Source: Burkholderiales bacterium
GTDB lineage: Bacteria; Pseudomonadota; Gammaproteobacteria; Burkholderiales; SG8-39
Direction: 5' to 3'
DNA: 10,330 bases
NCBI GenBank assembly: GCA_020846575.1
Contig: JADLDQ010000207.1
Coordinates: forward strand, 1 to 10,330
The position numbers and the translations under genes were made by a program. Under the pieces are notes generated by a model, which saw nothing but the letters and a program-made list of their open reading frames with translations, did not search any database and was not told the origin of the DNA. Positions 1 to 8,204 of the stretch are shown here, piece by piece. The stretch's first letter is position 1. Each line of letters opens with the position of its first letter.

Positions 1-2
1 AT

Positions 3-41
3 TACACGCGGCTGGCCAAGCAGATCGGCACGGGCGATTGA
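3..41 (+). CDS. 3' end of an unidentified plus-strand gene
   Basis: Reading from base 3 gives YTRLAKQIGTGD followed by a TGA stop at 39-41. Eleven of these 12 codons end in G or C, as in the real genes of this window, while the frame starting at base 1 does not show this bias, so the fragment is probably the true C-terminus of a gene lying to the left. It converges on the minus-strand operon with about 80 bp between the two stop codons. Twelve residues are too few to name a family and I do not recognise it. Confidence 0.45.
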   Translation, partial: YTRLAKQIGTGD

Positions 42-90
42 GCCGCCGGCGGATTCTCGAGCGGTTCGCGCCCGCGCGCTTCGTGAGACA

Positions 91-120
91 GCCCGCCGCG
101 GGCGAGTGCTCTTGGCGGGC
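91..120 (-). terminator. Possible stem-loop at the operon's 3' end
   Basis: GCCCGCC (91-97) and GGCGGGC (114-120) form a perfect 7-bp inverted repeat around a 16-base loop. On the minus strand it begins two bases after the stop codon of the ygjP-like gene. An alternative tight hairpin, GCCCG-CCG-CGGGC, lies at 91-103. No run of T follows on either strand, so this is not a classical intrinsic terminator. Its place between two converging genes is the main reason to list it; such GC stems are common by chance in DNA this rich in GC. Confidence 0.25.
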
Positions 121-122
121 CG

Positions 123-869
123 TCACAGCTCCGGCAACTGCCTGCCCAGGCGCTCCAGCTCCCTCCGCGCCTCCCCGCAGCCGGGATGCAGGCTCTCGAC
201 GACCGCCCAGAAGCGGCGCGAGTGGTTCAGCTCCTTCAGGTGCGCCATCTCGTGCGCCACCACGTAGTCGACCAGCGCCGGGGGCAGGTGCACCAGCCGC
301 CAGTTGAGCAGGATGCGCCCGCGCGCGCTGCAGCTTCCCCACTGGGTCCTCGCGCTGGACAGGCGCAGTTCCGGCACGGGCAGGCCGAGCCGGGTGGCGA
401 AATCCGCGAGCCGCGGTGTGAACACCTCGAGCGCCTGCGAGCGCAGCCAGGCGAGCACCGCGCCGCGCAGTTGTCGGGGCTGCGCATCGGGGCCGAGCGC
501 GACCTCGATCGTCCCGGCGACGCGGCGCACCGGCGCGGTGCCGGGGACGACGCGAATCGCGTGCGGCTCGCCCAGCAGCGGTAGCCGCTCGCCGCTCGCC
601 CACACGAACGGCGGCGGCACGCGCCGTGCATCTTCCAGGCGCCGCCGGATCCAGCGCTCCTTGTCGCGCAGGAAGGACTCGATCTCGGCGAGCGGCGTCC
701 AGCGCGGCGCGCGCACCGCCACCCCGCCCCGGTCCACCCGGATGCAGAGCGGGCGCCTCCGCGAGCGCGCCAGCGCATACCAGAGTGCGCCGCCCGCCAG
801 CACGGTGTGGCGCAGGGCGCCGCGGGCGCCGGCGCGCAGCGGCGCATCGAGCGCGAGCTCCAGCTGCAT
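123..869 (-). CDS. YgjP-like (DUF45, COG1451) metal-dependent hydrolase
   Basis: This 248-residue protein belongs to the YgjP/DUF45 family of zinc metallopeptidase-like proteins. The family signature is at the C-terminus: TQWGSCS (about 175-181), ILLNWRL (186-192) and the zinc motif HEMAH (206-210), with a likely third ligand, His216, in NHSRRFW. The N-terminal half carries the usual basic strand-rich region with RWIRRRL (72-78). Family members are often annotated as metal-dependent hydrolases; COG1451 is also labelled UTP pyrophosphatase, and the real substrate here cannot be read from sequence. The ATG at 869-867 shares one base with the plsC stop (TGATG) and has an AAGG-like ribosome site just upstream, which decides the start. 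It is the last gene of the operon. Confidence 0.9.
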   Translation of the reverse strand: MQLELALDAPLRAGARGALRHTVLAGGALWYALARSRRRPLCIRVDRGGVAVRAPRWTPLAEIESFLRDKERWIRRRLEDARRVPPPFVWASGERLPLLGEPHAIRVVPGTAPVRRVAGTIEVALGPDAQPRQLRGAVLAWLRSQALEVFTPRLADFATRLGLPVPELRLSSARTQWGSCSARGRILLNWRLVHLPPALVDYVVAHEMAHLKELNHSRRFWAVVESLHPGCGEARRELERLGRQLPEL

Positions 870-1618
870 CACCTTGCCGCGCACAGTGCCTCCATCCTCG
901 ATTCGATCCAGTCCTCGACCTTCGCGGTGAGCGCTTTGGCGCTCACGCCCTCGGACGGGATCGGCTCGCCCACCATCACCGTGATCTCGCCCGGGCGCTT
1001 GAGGAAGGCGTTGCGGCCCCACAGGCGCCCGGCGTCGTGCGCCACCGGCACCACCGGCGCGCCGGTCTTCAGCGCGAGCCACGCGCCGCCCGGATGGTAG
1101 GTGCCGCGCGTGCCGGGCGCGGTGCGCGTGCCCTCCGGGAAGATCACGATGCAAAAGCCCTGCGCAAGGCGCGCGGCGCCCAGTTCGCCCAGGCGCTTCA
1201 GGGCGCGGCTGCTGCGGCCGCGGTCGATGGCGATCGGACTCATCAGGGCGAGACCCCAGCCGAAGAAAGGTATCCACAGGAGCTCGCGCTTGAGCAGGTA
1301 GACCTGCGGCGGAAAGATCGCCTGGAAGGCGATCGTCTCCCAGGCGGACTGGTGCTTGGCGAGGATGATGGCGGGGCGGCCGGGGAAGTTCTCCATGCCG
1401 TGCACCCGGTAGCGGATGCCGAGTGTCACCCGGGCAAGCCACAGCACCGAGCGCGCCCAACCGGTGATGAGCCGGTAACGGGCGAGCCGCGGCAGCAGGG
1501 CGCCGGCGAGCGCGACCACGGCGTAAAGCGGGGTGAACAGCACCAGGGCTGCGGTGAAGGCGAGCGAGCGAACGAAGACGATGGTTCCGGAGGCGGGACC
1601 GGATTCGCGCGGGCTCAT
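869..1618 (-). CDS. plsC: 1-acyl-sn-glycerol-3-phosphate acyltransferase (PlsC)
   Basis: PlsC makes phosphatidate at the inner membrane by adding the second acyl chain to lysophosphatidate, the step before phospholipid head groups are attached. The protein has 249 residues, normal for the family. A hydrophobic N-terminal segment (about 13-43) fits membrane attachment. Acyltransferase motif I appears as HQSAWE (89-94), that is H-x4-E in place of the classical H-x4-D. The region KRELLWIPFFGWGL (110-123) fits motif II, FPEGTR (160-165) is motif III, and VPVAHDAG (190-197) fits motif IV. The ATG overlaps the gmhB stop as ATGA, and its own stop overlaps the next start as TGATG. No clear Shine-Dalgarno precedes the start, so coupled translation from gmhB is likely. 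The Glu variant resembles PlsC proteins I recall from betaproteobacteria and need not mean loss of activity. Confidence 0.94.
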   Translation of the reverse strand: MSPRESGPASGTIVFVRSLAFTAALVLFTPLYAVVALAGALLPRLARYRLITGWARSVLWLARVTLGIRYRVHGMENFPGRPAIILAKHQSAWETIAFQAIFPPQVYLLKRELLWIPFFGWGLALMSPIAIDRGRSSRALKRLGELGAARLAQGFCIVIFPEGTRTAPGTRGTYHPGGAWLALKTGAPVVPVAHDAGRLWGRNAFLKRPGEITVMVGEPIPSEGVSAKALTAKVEDWIESRMEALCAAR

Positions 1619-2148
1619 TGCACCAGATCGCGCGCCGCCGCCGCGAGATCGGCGAACACTGCGGTATCCGCGGGCAGCCCGCCCGCGGACAGGGTGCGCG
1701 CGCCCGCTCCGGTGAGCACCAGCACCGGCCGCGCGCCCGCCGCCTGGGCCGCCTGCAGGTCGGCGAGCTTGTCGCCGATCGCCGGCGCCCCGGCGAGAGA
1801 AACGTTGAAGCGCTCGGCGATGGCGCGCAGCATGCCGGGCCGGGGCTTGCGGCAGGGCGAGCCTTCACCGGGCGGATCGGGGCAGTAGAACACCGCTTCG
1901 ATCCGCCCGCCGGCGTGGTTGACCGCCTTGTGCAGCCTGGCGTGGATCGCGTTGAGCGTGACCATGTCGAACAGGCCGCGGCCGATGCCGGACTGGTTGG
2001 TGGCGATCACCGCGCGCCAGCCCGCCTGCGTCAGCTGCGCGATCGCCTCGATGCTGCCGGGGATCGGCCGCCATTCGTCCGGGGATTTGACGTACGCGTC
2101 GCTGTCGAAATTGATCACGCCGTCGCGGTCCAGGATGACGAGCTTCAT
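1615..2148 (-). CDS. gmhB: D-glycero-D-manno-heptose-1,7-bisphosphate 7-phosphatase (GmhB), HAD family
   Basis: GmhB removes the 7-phosphate from heptose bisphosphate in the cytoplasm, on the route to ADP-heptose for the LPS inner core. The 177-residue protein shows the HAD motifs: DRDGVIN (7-13; Asp7 nucleophile, Asp9 acid/base), ATNQSGIGRG (49-58), Lys101 in CRKPRPG, and GDKLAD (125-130). It is slightly shorter than the E. coli protein (191 residues, from memory). The zinc loop, expected as Cys-x-His followed by Cys-x-Cys, reads CPD (89-91) and SPC (97-99), so only two of four ligands remain. The ATG overlaps the glyS stop as ATGA and the stop overlaps plsC as ATGA. A histidinol-phosphatase-like HAD enzyme is the main alternative, but the position beside plsC and glyS favours GmhB. 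Confidence 0.9.
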   Translation of the reverse strand: MKLVILDRDGVINFDSDAYVKSPDEWRPIPGSIEAIAQLTQAGWRAVIATNQSGIGRGLFDMVTLNAIHARLHKAVNHAGGRIEAVFYCPDPPGEGSPCRKPRPGMLRAIAERFNVSLAGAPAIGDKLADLQAAQAAGARPVLVLTGAGARTLSAGGLPADTAVFADLAAAARDLVQ

Positions 2149-4225
2149 GTGTCGAGCTTGGACAGGTCGGCCACCCGGTTCATCTCCTGGCGCAGATCGG
2201 AAAGGAGCGCGATGCGGTTGTGGCGCAGTTCCGGCTCCTCGACCATCACCATCACCTGGTCGAAGAAGGCGTCCACCGGGGACTTGAGCACCGAGAACGC
2301 CTTGAGGTAGCCGGTGTAATCGCGGCGCTCGAGGAGCGGCGTCGCCTGCGCCGAGGCGCGCCGCAGCGCCTCGAACAGCTCGCGCTCGGGCGCCTCCTTC
2401 AGCTGCTCCGCGCGCACCAGCGCGAAGGATTCGCCGCGGGCCGCGGCCTGGCGCAGGATATTGGCCACCCGCTTGTTGGCCGAGGCGAGGCTCTTCGCCT
2501 CGGGCAGGCGCGCGAAGGCGCGCACCGCCTCCAGCTGGCGCGGCACCTCGTTGAGCCGTTCCGGGTTCATGCACAGCACCGATTCGATCTCGATCGACGA
2601 GTACCCCGCCTCGCGCAGGTGGTTGCGCAGCCGCTCGTAGATGAATTCGGCGAGCGGCGCGTGCGCCTGGCGCTCCAGCATCCCCGGCGGGAACGCGGCG
2701 AAGGCGTCGCTCAAGAGGTCCGGCAGCGCGACGCCGAGATCGCGCTCGATCAGGATGCGCACCACGCCCAGAGCCTGGCGGCGCAGCGCGAACGGGTCCT
2801 TCTCGCCGCTCGGTTGCGCCCCGATGCCGAACAGGCCCGCGAGCGAGGCCGTCTTGTCGGCGAGCGACACCGCGACCGCGACCCGGCCCTCGGGCGTCGC
2901 GTCGCCGGCGAAACGCGGCCAGTAGTGGGACTCGATCGCTTCGCACACCGCCGGCGGCTCGCCGTCGTGGCCGGCGTAGTAGCGCCCCATGACGCCCTGC
3001 AGCTCGGGGAACTCGCCCACCATGGTGGTCACCAGGTCCGCCTTGGCGAGCAGCGCCGCGCGATCCGTTTCCCCGGGATCGGCGCCGATGCGCGTGGCCA
3101 GGCACGCCGCCAGCGCGCGCAGCCGGTTCACCCGGTCGAGCTGACTGCCCAGGCGGTGGTGATAGACGATGTTCGCCAGGCGCGGCAGGCGCTCGTGCAG
3201 AGGCGTGCGGCGGTCGGTGTCGAAGAAGAAGCGCGCGTCCGCGAGGCGCGGGCGCACCACCCGCTCGTTGCCGCGGATGATGTTGCCCGGATCCTCCAGC
3301 GCCATGTTGCTCACGATGAGGAAGCGCTCGGTGAGCCTGCCCTGCGGCGTGAACAGGGGGAAGTACTTCTGGTTCTTGCGCATGGTGAGCGTCAGGCACT
3401 CGTGCGGCACTTCCAGGAACGCGGGATCGAAGGTCCCGGCATAGACCGCGGGCCACTCCACCAGCGCGGTCACCTCCTCGAGCAGCGCCGCGAACTCCGG
3501 CTCGGGGCCGAGCGCGGCCCCGAGTTCGCGGGCCGCCTCGCGCAGCCGGCGCTCGATGGCGGCGCGGCGCTCGGCGAAGGAGGCGATCACCCTGCCGTGC
3601 GCGGCGAGCGCCTCCTCGTAGGCTTCGGCGCGCGCGATCTCGATGTCGGCCACACCCTGGAAGCGGTGGCCGTGGGTGATGCGCCCGGCTGACAGGCCCA
3701 GGGCCTGCACGTTCACCACCGCGTCCCCGTGCAGCGCGAGCAGGCCGTGCGCGGGCCGCGCGAAGCGTACCGTGGTCCGGCCGTCGGCGAGCTGGTAGCT
3801 CATCAGCTTGGGCACCGGCAGCGCCGCGATCGCCGCATCCAGCGCGTCCTGCAGGCCGCGTGCGAGCGGCGCCCCCGGGCTGCGCAGGTGCGCGACGTAC
3901 ACCTCGCCCTTCGGGGTGGACTTGCGCGCGAGCGCCTGCGGCTCGAGGCCGTTCTTGCGCGCGAATCCCGCAACCGCCGCCGGGGCGGCCGACAGCGGCG
4001 GTCCCTGCACCTCGCGCTCGACCTCGGGCGAGGAGGCGAGAACCCGCGTCAGGCGGGCGGCGATGCGCCGCGGCGTGGCGAACGCCGTGACCGCGCCGCC
4101 CTGCTCCAGGTGGCCCGACTTCGCGAGCGCCGCGCGCAGCGTGGACGCGAACGAATCCGAGAGCGCCTCGAGCGAGCGCGGGGGAAGCTCCTCGGTGAAC
4201 AGCTCGACCAGCAGCGCGGCGGCGC

Positions 4226-4229
<4 letters not shown>
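2145..4229 (-). CDS. glyS: Glycyl-tRNA synthetase beta subunit (GlyS)
   Basis: GlyS is the tRNA-binding subunit of the bacterial alpha2-beta2 glycyl-tRNA synthetase; GlyQ supplies the catalytic core. I start it at the GTG at 4229-4227, giving 694 residues against about 689 in E. coli. The N-terminus LLVELFTEELPPRSLEAL matches the family start. Other hallmarks in order are KLMSYQLADGRTTVRF, ITHGHRF, VTALVEWPAVY, MRKNQKYFPLF, NERVVRPRLADARFFFDTD, VGEFPELQGVMGRYYA and GEKDPFALRRQALGVVRIL. The C-terminal region, ending VMVMVEEPELRHNRIALL and then MNRVADLSKLDT, corresponds to the anticodon-binding part. The start overlaps the glyQ stop as GTGA, which couples production of the two subunits; the stop overlaps gmhB as ATGA. 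The same frame stays open upstream through glyQ into lnt, but that extension has no family similarity and is a composition artefact. Confidence 0.96.
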
Positions 4230-5107
<878 letters not shown>

Positions 5108-5170
5108 CGCGTAGAAGGTGTCGCGGCGACCGGCGTGAGACTCGCCGGCGTCCGATTCGAGCCGCGGATT
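5108..5170 (-). other. lnt-glyQ intergenic gap with small hairpin
   Basis: This is one of only two spaces between genes in the operon. It holds a perfect 6-bp inverted repeat, CCGGCG (5130-5135) and CGCCGG (5143-5148), around a 7-base loop. No T run follows on the minus strand, so it is not an obvious terminator. The only AT-rich hexamer nearby is TAAAAT (minus strand, 5173-5168), which overlaps the lnt stop codon and resembles a -10 box, but I see no matching -35 hexamer. A promoter or attenuator for glyQS is possible and not shown. Confidence 0.3.
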
Positions 5171-6715
5171 TTACACGCTGAACGCGCCCTTCCGGCCGCC
5201 GAGGGCGGCCGCAAGCGCCGCCGCGAGCGCGAGCGCGCACAGGACGAGCACCGGCGCGTTGCCGGTCCTCACGTAGGGGGTGGCGCCCTGGCGCGGCTGC
5301 ACGCTGCCCGCGAGCACGCCCTCGGTGAAGCCGGGCAGGCGAGCGAGCATCCGCCCGCGCGCGTCGATGATCGCGGTGACGCCGGTGTTGGTGGCGCGGA
5401 TCATGGCGCGTCCGGTCTCGATGGATCGCATGCGGGAGATCTGCAGGTGCTGGCCCGGCGCGAGCGAATCGCCGAACCAGGCGACGTTCGACAGGTTCGC
5501 GAGCACGCTCGCCCGGGGCAGCTGGCGCGCGAGTTCCTCGCCGAAGGCGTCCTCGTAGCAGACGCTGAGCGCGATCGGCTCCCCGGCCGCCTCGACCGGC
5601 GCCTGCGCGCCGCCGCGCGAGAAATCCGACAGCGGGATGCGCAGCCACGACACGATCCAGCGGAACTCCGCCGGCACGAACTCGCCCAGCGGCACCAGGT
5701 GCGACTTGGCGTAGAACTGCAGCGGACTCGCGCCGATGGTCACGATGCCGTTGTAGTAGCGCCCGGCGCCGTCGCGGAACGGCGCGCCGAGCAGCAGGTC
5801 TCCGCCGCGCGCGCGCATCAGAACTCTCAGGGCGTCCAGGTAGGCGGGATCGACCTGGTCGAGCATGCGCGGTATCGCGGTCTCCGGCAGCACCACCAGC
5901 TTCGCGCGGGTGGACTCGACCAGGCGCCGATAGGTGTCGAGCGTCGCCTGGTAGCGGGAAGGTTCGAACTTCAGGTCCTGCGCAATGTTCCCCTGCACCA
6001 GCGCCACGCCGAGCGGCTCGCCGCGCGGCTCGGTCCAGTCGATGCGCTGCAGCAACCATCCCGCCAGGCCCACGCCGAGCGCGACGGCGAACGCCGCCGC
6101 GCGCGCCCTCGCCCGCGCGAGGTGTGCGGCGAGCGCGAGCGCGCCGGCGGCCAGCGCCGCGGCGAGCGATACGCCGTACACACCCGCCAGCGGTGCGAAG
6201 CCGGCGAGCGGGGTGTCGGCCTGCGAGTAACCGAGCGCGAGCCAGGGAAAGCCCGTCAGCAACCCGCCGCGCATCCATTCCGCGAGCACCCACAGGGCCG
6301 GGACGAGCACCAGCGCCCGAATGCCCGGGGCGAGGTCAAGGCGCGCCTGCAGCGAGCCGACCAGCGCGGGAAACAGGGCCAGGTAGGCGCAAAACAGCGC
6401 CGTCGCCAGCGCCGCGAGCGGCGCCGGCATCAGCCCGAACACGTGCAGGCTGACGTAAATCCACGACACGCCGGCGCCGAAAAAGCCCGCGCCGAACAGA
6501 AAACCCGCCAGCGCCGCCGATCTGGGGCCGGGAGCGCGCAGCCAGGCGAACACCAGAGCCGCCAGACACACGAGCGGCAGCCAGCCGAGGTTCCACGCAG
6601 AAAAGCCGGCCACCGCGGCGGCGCCGCAGGGCAGCGCGAGCCAGCGGGCGGGTCTCTCGAGCGCCGGTCGGGCTGCGGGGTCCGTTGCGAAGGTCCGTCG
6701 CGCCGGAGCGCTCAC
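5171..6715 (-). CDS. lnt: Apolipoprotein N-acyltransferase (Lnt)
   Basis: Lnt adds the third acyl chain to the N-terminal cysteine of lipoproteins at the outer face of the inner membrane, the last step of lipoprotein maturation. The protein has 514 residues (E. coli 512). The N-terminal half has several hydrophobic segments between about 25 and 225, followed by a periplasmic nitrilase-type domain starting near GVALVQGNIAQD (236-247). The Glu-Lys-Cys triad is visible: Glu278 in LPETAIPRM, Lys337 in YAKSHLVPLGEF and Cys386 in SVCYEDAFGEE. NLSNVAWFGDSLAPGQHLQI (407-426) and ATNTGVTAIID are also typical. A last hydrophobic Ala/Leu-rich segment (about 488-506) fits the C-terminal helix. Translation starts at a GTG that overlaps the corC stop as GTGA, with GAGGA about ten bases upstream. 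Confidence 0.96.
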   Translation of the reverse strand: MSAPARRTFATDPAARPALERPARWLALPCGAAAVAGFSAWNLGWLPLVCLAALVFAWLRAPGPRSAALAGFLFGAGFFGAGVSWIYVSLHVFGLMPAPLAALATALFCAYLALFPALVGSLQARLDLAPGIRALVLVPALWVLAEWMRGGLLTGFPWLALGYSQADTPLAGFAPLAGVYGVSLAAALAAGALALAAHLARARARAAAFAVALGVGLAGWLLQRIDWTEPRGEPLGVALVQGNIAQDLKFEPSRYQATLDTYRRLVESTRAKLVVLPETAIPRMLDQVDPAYLDALRVLMRARGGDLLLGAPFRDGAGRYYNGIVTIGASPLQFYAKSHLVPLGEFVPAEFRWIVSWLRIPLSDFSRGGAQAPVEAAGEPIALSVCYEDAFGEELARQLPRASVLANLSNVAWFGDSLAPGQHLQISRMRSIETGRAMIRATNTGVTAIIDARGRMLARLPGFTEGVLAGSVQPRQGATPYVRTGNAPVLVLCALALAAALAAALGGRKGAFSV

Positions 6716-7572
6716 CCGGGCGAGTCCTCGCCCGAGGCGAGGGCCGGTTGCGGCGGCACGCGCTGCACCGAGAGCAGGTGCAGCCTGCGGCTGTCGGCGC
6801 GCAGCACCGTGATGCGCAGCCCGTCGATCGCGATCGACTCGCCGCGCCGCGGAAGCCGCCCCAGCCGGTCGATCACCAGCCCGCCGATGGTGTCGAAGTT
6901 CTCCGCCGGGAACGCGGTGCCGAGCGCCTCGTTGACGGCCGCCAGGTCCGCCTGGGCGCGCACCCGGTACTGGCCGGCGTGCTCGCGCACGATGTTGTCG
7001 GAGTCCTCGTCGAAGTCGTACTCGTCCTCGATGTCGCCGACGATCTGCTCCAGCACGTCCTCGATGGTCACCAGTCCCGCCACCCCGCCGTACTCGTCGA
7101 CCACGATCGCCATGTGGTTGCGGCTGTTGCGGAACTCGCGCAGCAGCACGTTCAGAGGCTTCGCCTCGGGCACGAACACCGCGGGACGCAGCATGTCGCG
7201 CACGACGAACTCCTCCTCGCCGGCGTAGTAGCGCAGCAGGTCCTTGGCGAGCAGGATGCCGATCACGTCGTCGCGGTTGCGGTCCACCACCGGGAAGCGC
7301 GAATGCGCGGTGGCGATCACGTGCGGGATGAAGCGGTCCGGGGTGTCGTTGATGTCGATCACGTCCATGCGCGAGCGCGGCACCATGATGTGCCGGACCT
7401 GCATCTCCGAGACCTGAAGCACGCCCTCGATCATCGACAGCGCGTCGGCGTCCAGCAGGTCGCGCTCGTGCGCCGAACGCAGCACCGCGAGCAGCTGCTC
7501 CCGGTCCTCGGGTTCGCGCATCAGGAGCGCCGAAAGGCGCTCGAGCAGACGGGGTCTGGCGTGTTCGTTCAT
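6712..7572 (-). CDS. corC: CorC/YbeX-type CBS-domain protein (HlyC/CorC family)
   Basis: This 286-residue soluble protein has paired CBS domains at about 65-120 (HIMVPRSRMDVID onward) and 130-185 (VVDEYGGVAGLVTIEDVLEQ), then a CorC_HlyC transporter-associated domain (about 200-270; FDTIGGLVIDRLGRLPRRGE). The N-terminal stretch ERLSALLMREPEDREQLLAVL is the usual leader of YbeX orthologues. The family is linked to magnesium and cobalt efflux and, for YbeX, to ribosome metabolism because of its neighbours; the biochemical role remains uncertain. It lacks the membrane DUF21 domain of larger relatives. Its ATG overlaps the ybeY stop as ATGA and its stop overlaps the lnt GTG, so it lies in a tightly coupled run. 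No Shine-Dalgarno is evident before the ATG. Confidence 0.95.
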   Translation of the reverse strand: MNEHARPRLLERLSALLMREPEDREQLLAVLRSAHERDLLDADALSMIEGVLQVSEMQVRHIMVPRSRMDVIDINDTPDRFIPHVIATAHSRFPVVDRNRDDVIGILLAKDLLRYYAGEEEFVVRDMLRPAVFVPEAKPLNVLLREFRNSRNHMAIVVDEYGGVAGLVTIEDVLEQIVGDIEDEYDFDEDSDNIVREHAGQYRVRAQADLAAVNEALGTAFPAENFDTIGGLVIDRLGRLPRRGESIAIDGLRITVLRADSRRLHLLSVQRVPPQPALASGEDSPG

Positions 7573-8204
7573 CGGCGTGCGCGCGGCGCGGATCGGCCCG
7601 CGCCCGGCGCGGGTCTCACTGCGGGCCTGCCGCGGCCTTCGGCCCGGCGGCCTGCCTGGCCGGCTGCGCGGTAGGGATCAGGATAACCGAGTCCGCGCAG
7701 GATCGCGCGCTCGCGCGCCTCCATGCGGCGCGCCTCGACCCCGGTGCGGTGGCGGTAGCCGCGCAGGTGCAGCACCGCGTGCACCGTGAGATGCGCGTAG
7801 TGCGCCTCCAGCGGCTTGCCCTGCTCGCGCGCCTCGCGCGCGAGCACCGGCGCGCACAGGGTGATATCGCCGCGCAGCGGCCCGATGACACTGATACCGC
7901 CGCGCAGCGGCTCACCGGTCCCGCCGCGCGGCGGCCCACCGGTCCCGCCGCGCAGCGGTTCGGGCCCGTAGTCGAAGGCGAGCACGTTGGTGGCGTAGTC
8001 CCTGCCGCGGTAGGTCCTGTTGAGCGCGCGAGCCTCGCGCTCGCCGACCAGCCGCAGCGTGACCTCGGCGCGCGCCGGCAGCGCGGCGCGCGCGTAGCGC
8101 CGCAGGCGCGCGGCGGACGGGACGCGGGCGCGCGTTGCGAGCTGCACCGTCACCGCGGCGCTCGGCCTGCCGCGCGCGTCATTCGCGCACACGTTCGTAC
8201 GCAT
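7569..8204 (-). CDS. ybeY: Endoribonuclease YbeY (16S rRNA maturation factor)
   Basis: YbeY is a zinc endoribonuclease involved in 16S rRNA 3'-end maturation and ribosome quality control. The family core is clear: RGRDYATNVLAF (67-78), then the metal motif H-x3-H-x5-H as His142, His146 and His152 in HLTVHAVLHLRGYRH, and GLGYPDPYR near the end of the conserved fold. The usual GYDH is GYRH here. The protein has 211 residues against roughly 150-180 for most orthologues. The excess comes from an in-frame tandem repeat at about 81-112 and a basic, low-complexity tail after residue 179. The ATG at 8204 overlaps the end of phoH by 26 bases; a GTG at codon 18 would start nearer the conserved region, so the start is uncertain. 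The stop overlaps corC as ATGA. Confidence 0.92.
   Translation of the reverse strand: MRTNVCANDARGRPSAAVTVQLATRARVPSAARLRRYARAALPARAEVTLRLVGEREARALNRTYRGRDYATNVLAFDYGPEPLRGGTGGPPRGGTGEPLRGGISVIGPLRGDITLCAPVLAREAREQGKPLEAHYAHLTVHAVLHLRGYRHRTGVEARRMEARERAILRGLGYPDPYRAAGQAGRRAEGRGRPAVRPAPGAGRSAPRARR
7860..7961 (-). repeat. In-frame 24-bp tandem repeat inside ybeY
   Basis: Four consecutive units share the core CCGCTGCGCGGC (the second has one change). On the minus strand the units occupy 7961-7938, 7937-7914, 7913-7884 and 7883-7860, with lengths 24, 24, 30 and 24 bases. They encode EPLRGGTG, GPPRGGTG, EPLRGGISVI and GPLRGDIT. In ordinary YbeY a single short linker leads to GDI-x-LCAPV, so the first three units look like a 78-bp (26-residue) in-frame expansion that grew from the last one. 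All lengths are multiples of three, so the reading frame is kept. Confidence 0.85.

Noticed and set aside
870..1868. Upstream extension of the ygjP-like frame to 581 codons
   Set aside because: The extra residues are the shadow of plsC and the end of gmhB; the DUF45 protein starts naturally at the ATG at 869.
2220..3692. A 490-codon plus-strand frame opposite glyS
   Set aside because: It is antisense to glyS and shows shadow composition; no independent start signal or motif is visible.
7860..7961. Regularly spaced repeats considered as a CRISPR array
   Set aside because: The units are directly adjacent with no unique spacers, only 24-30 bases long, and lie in frame within ybeY.
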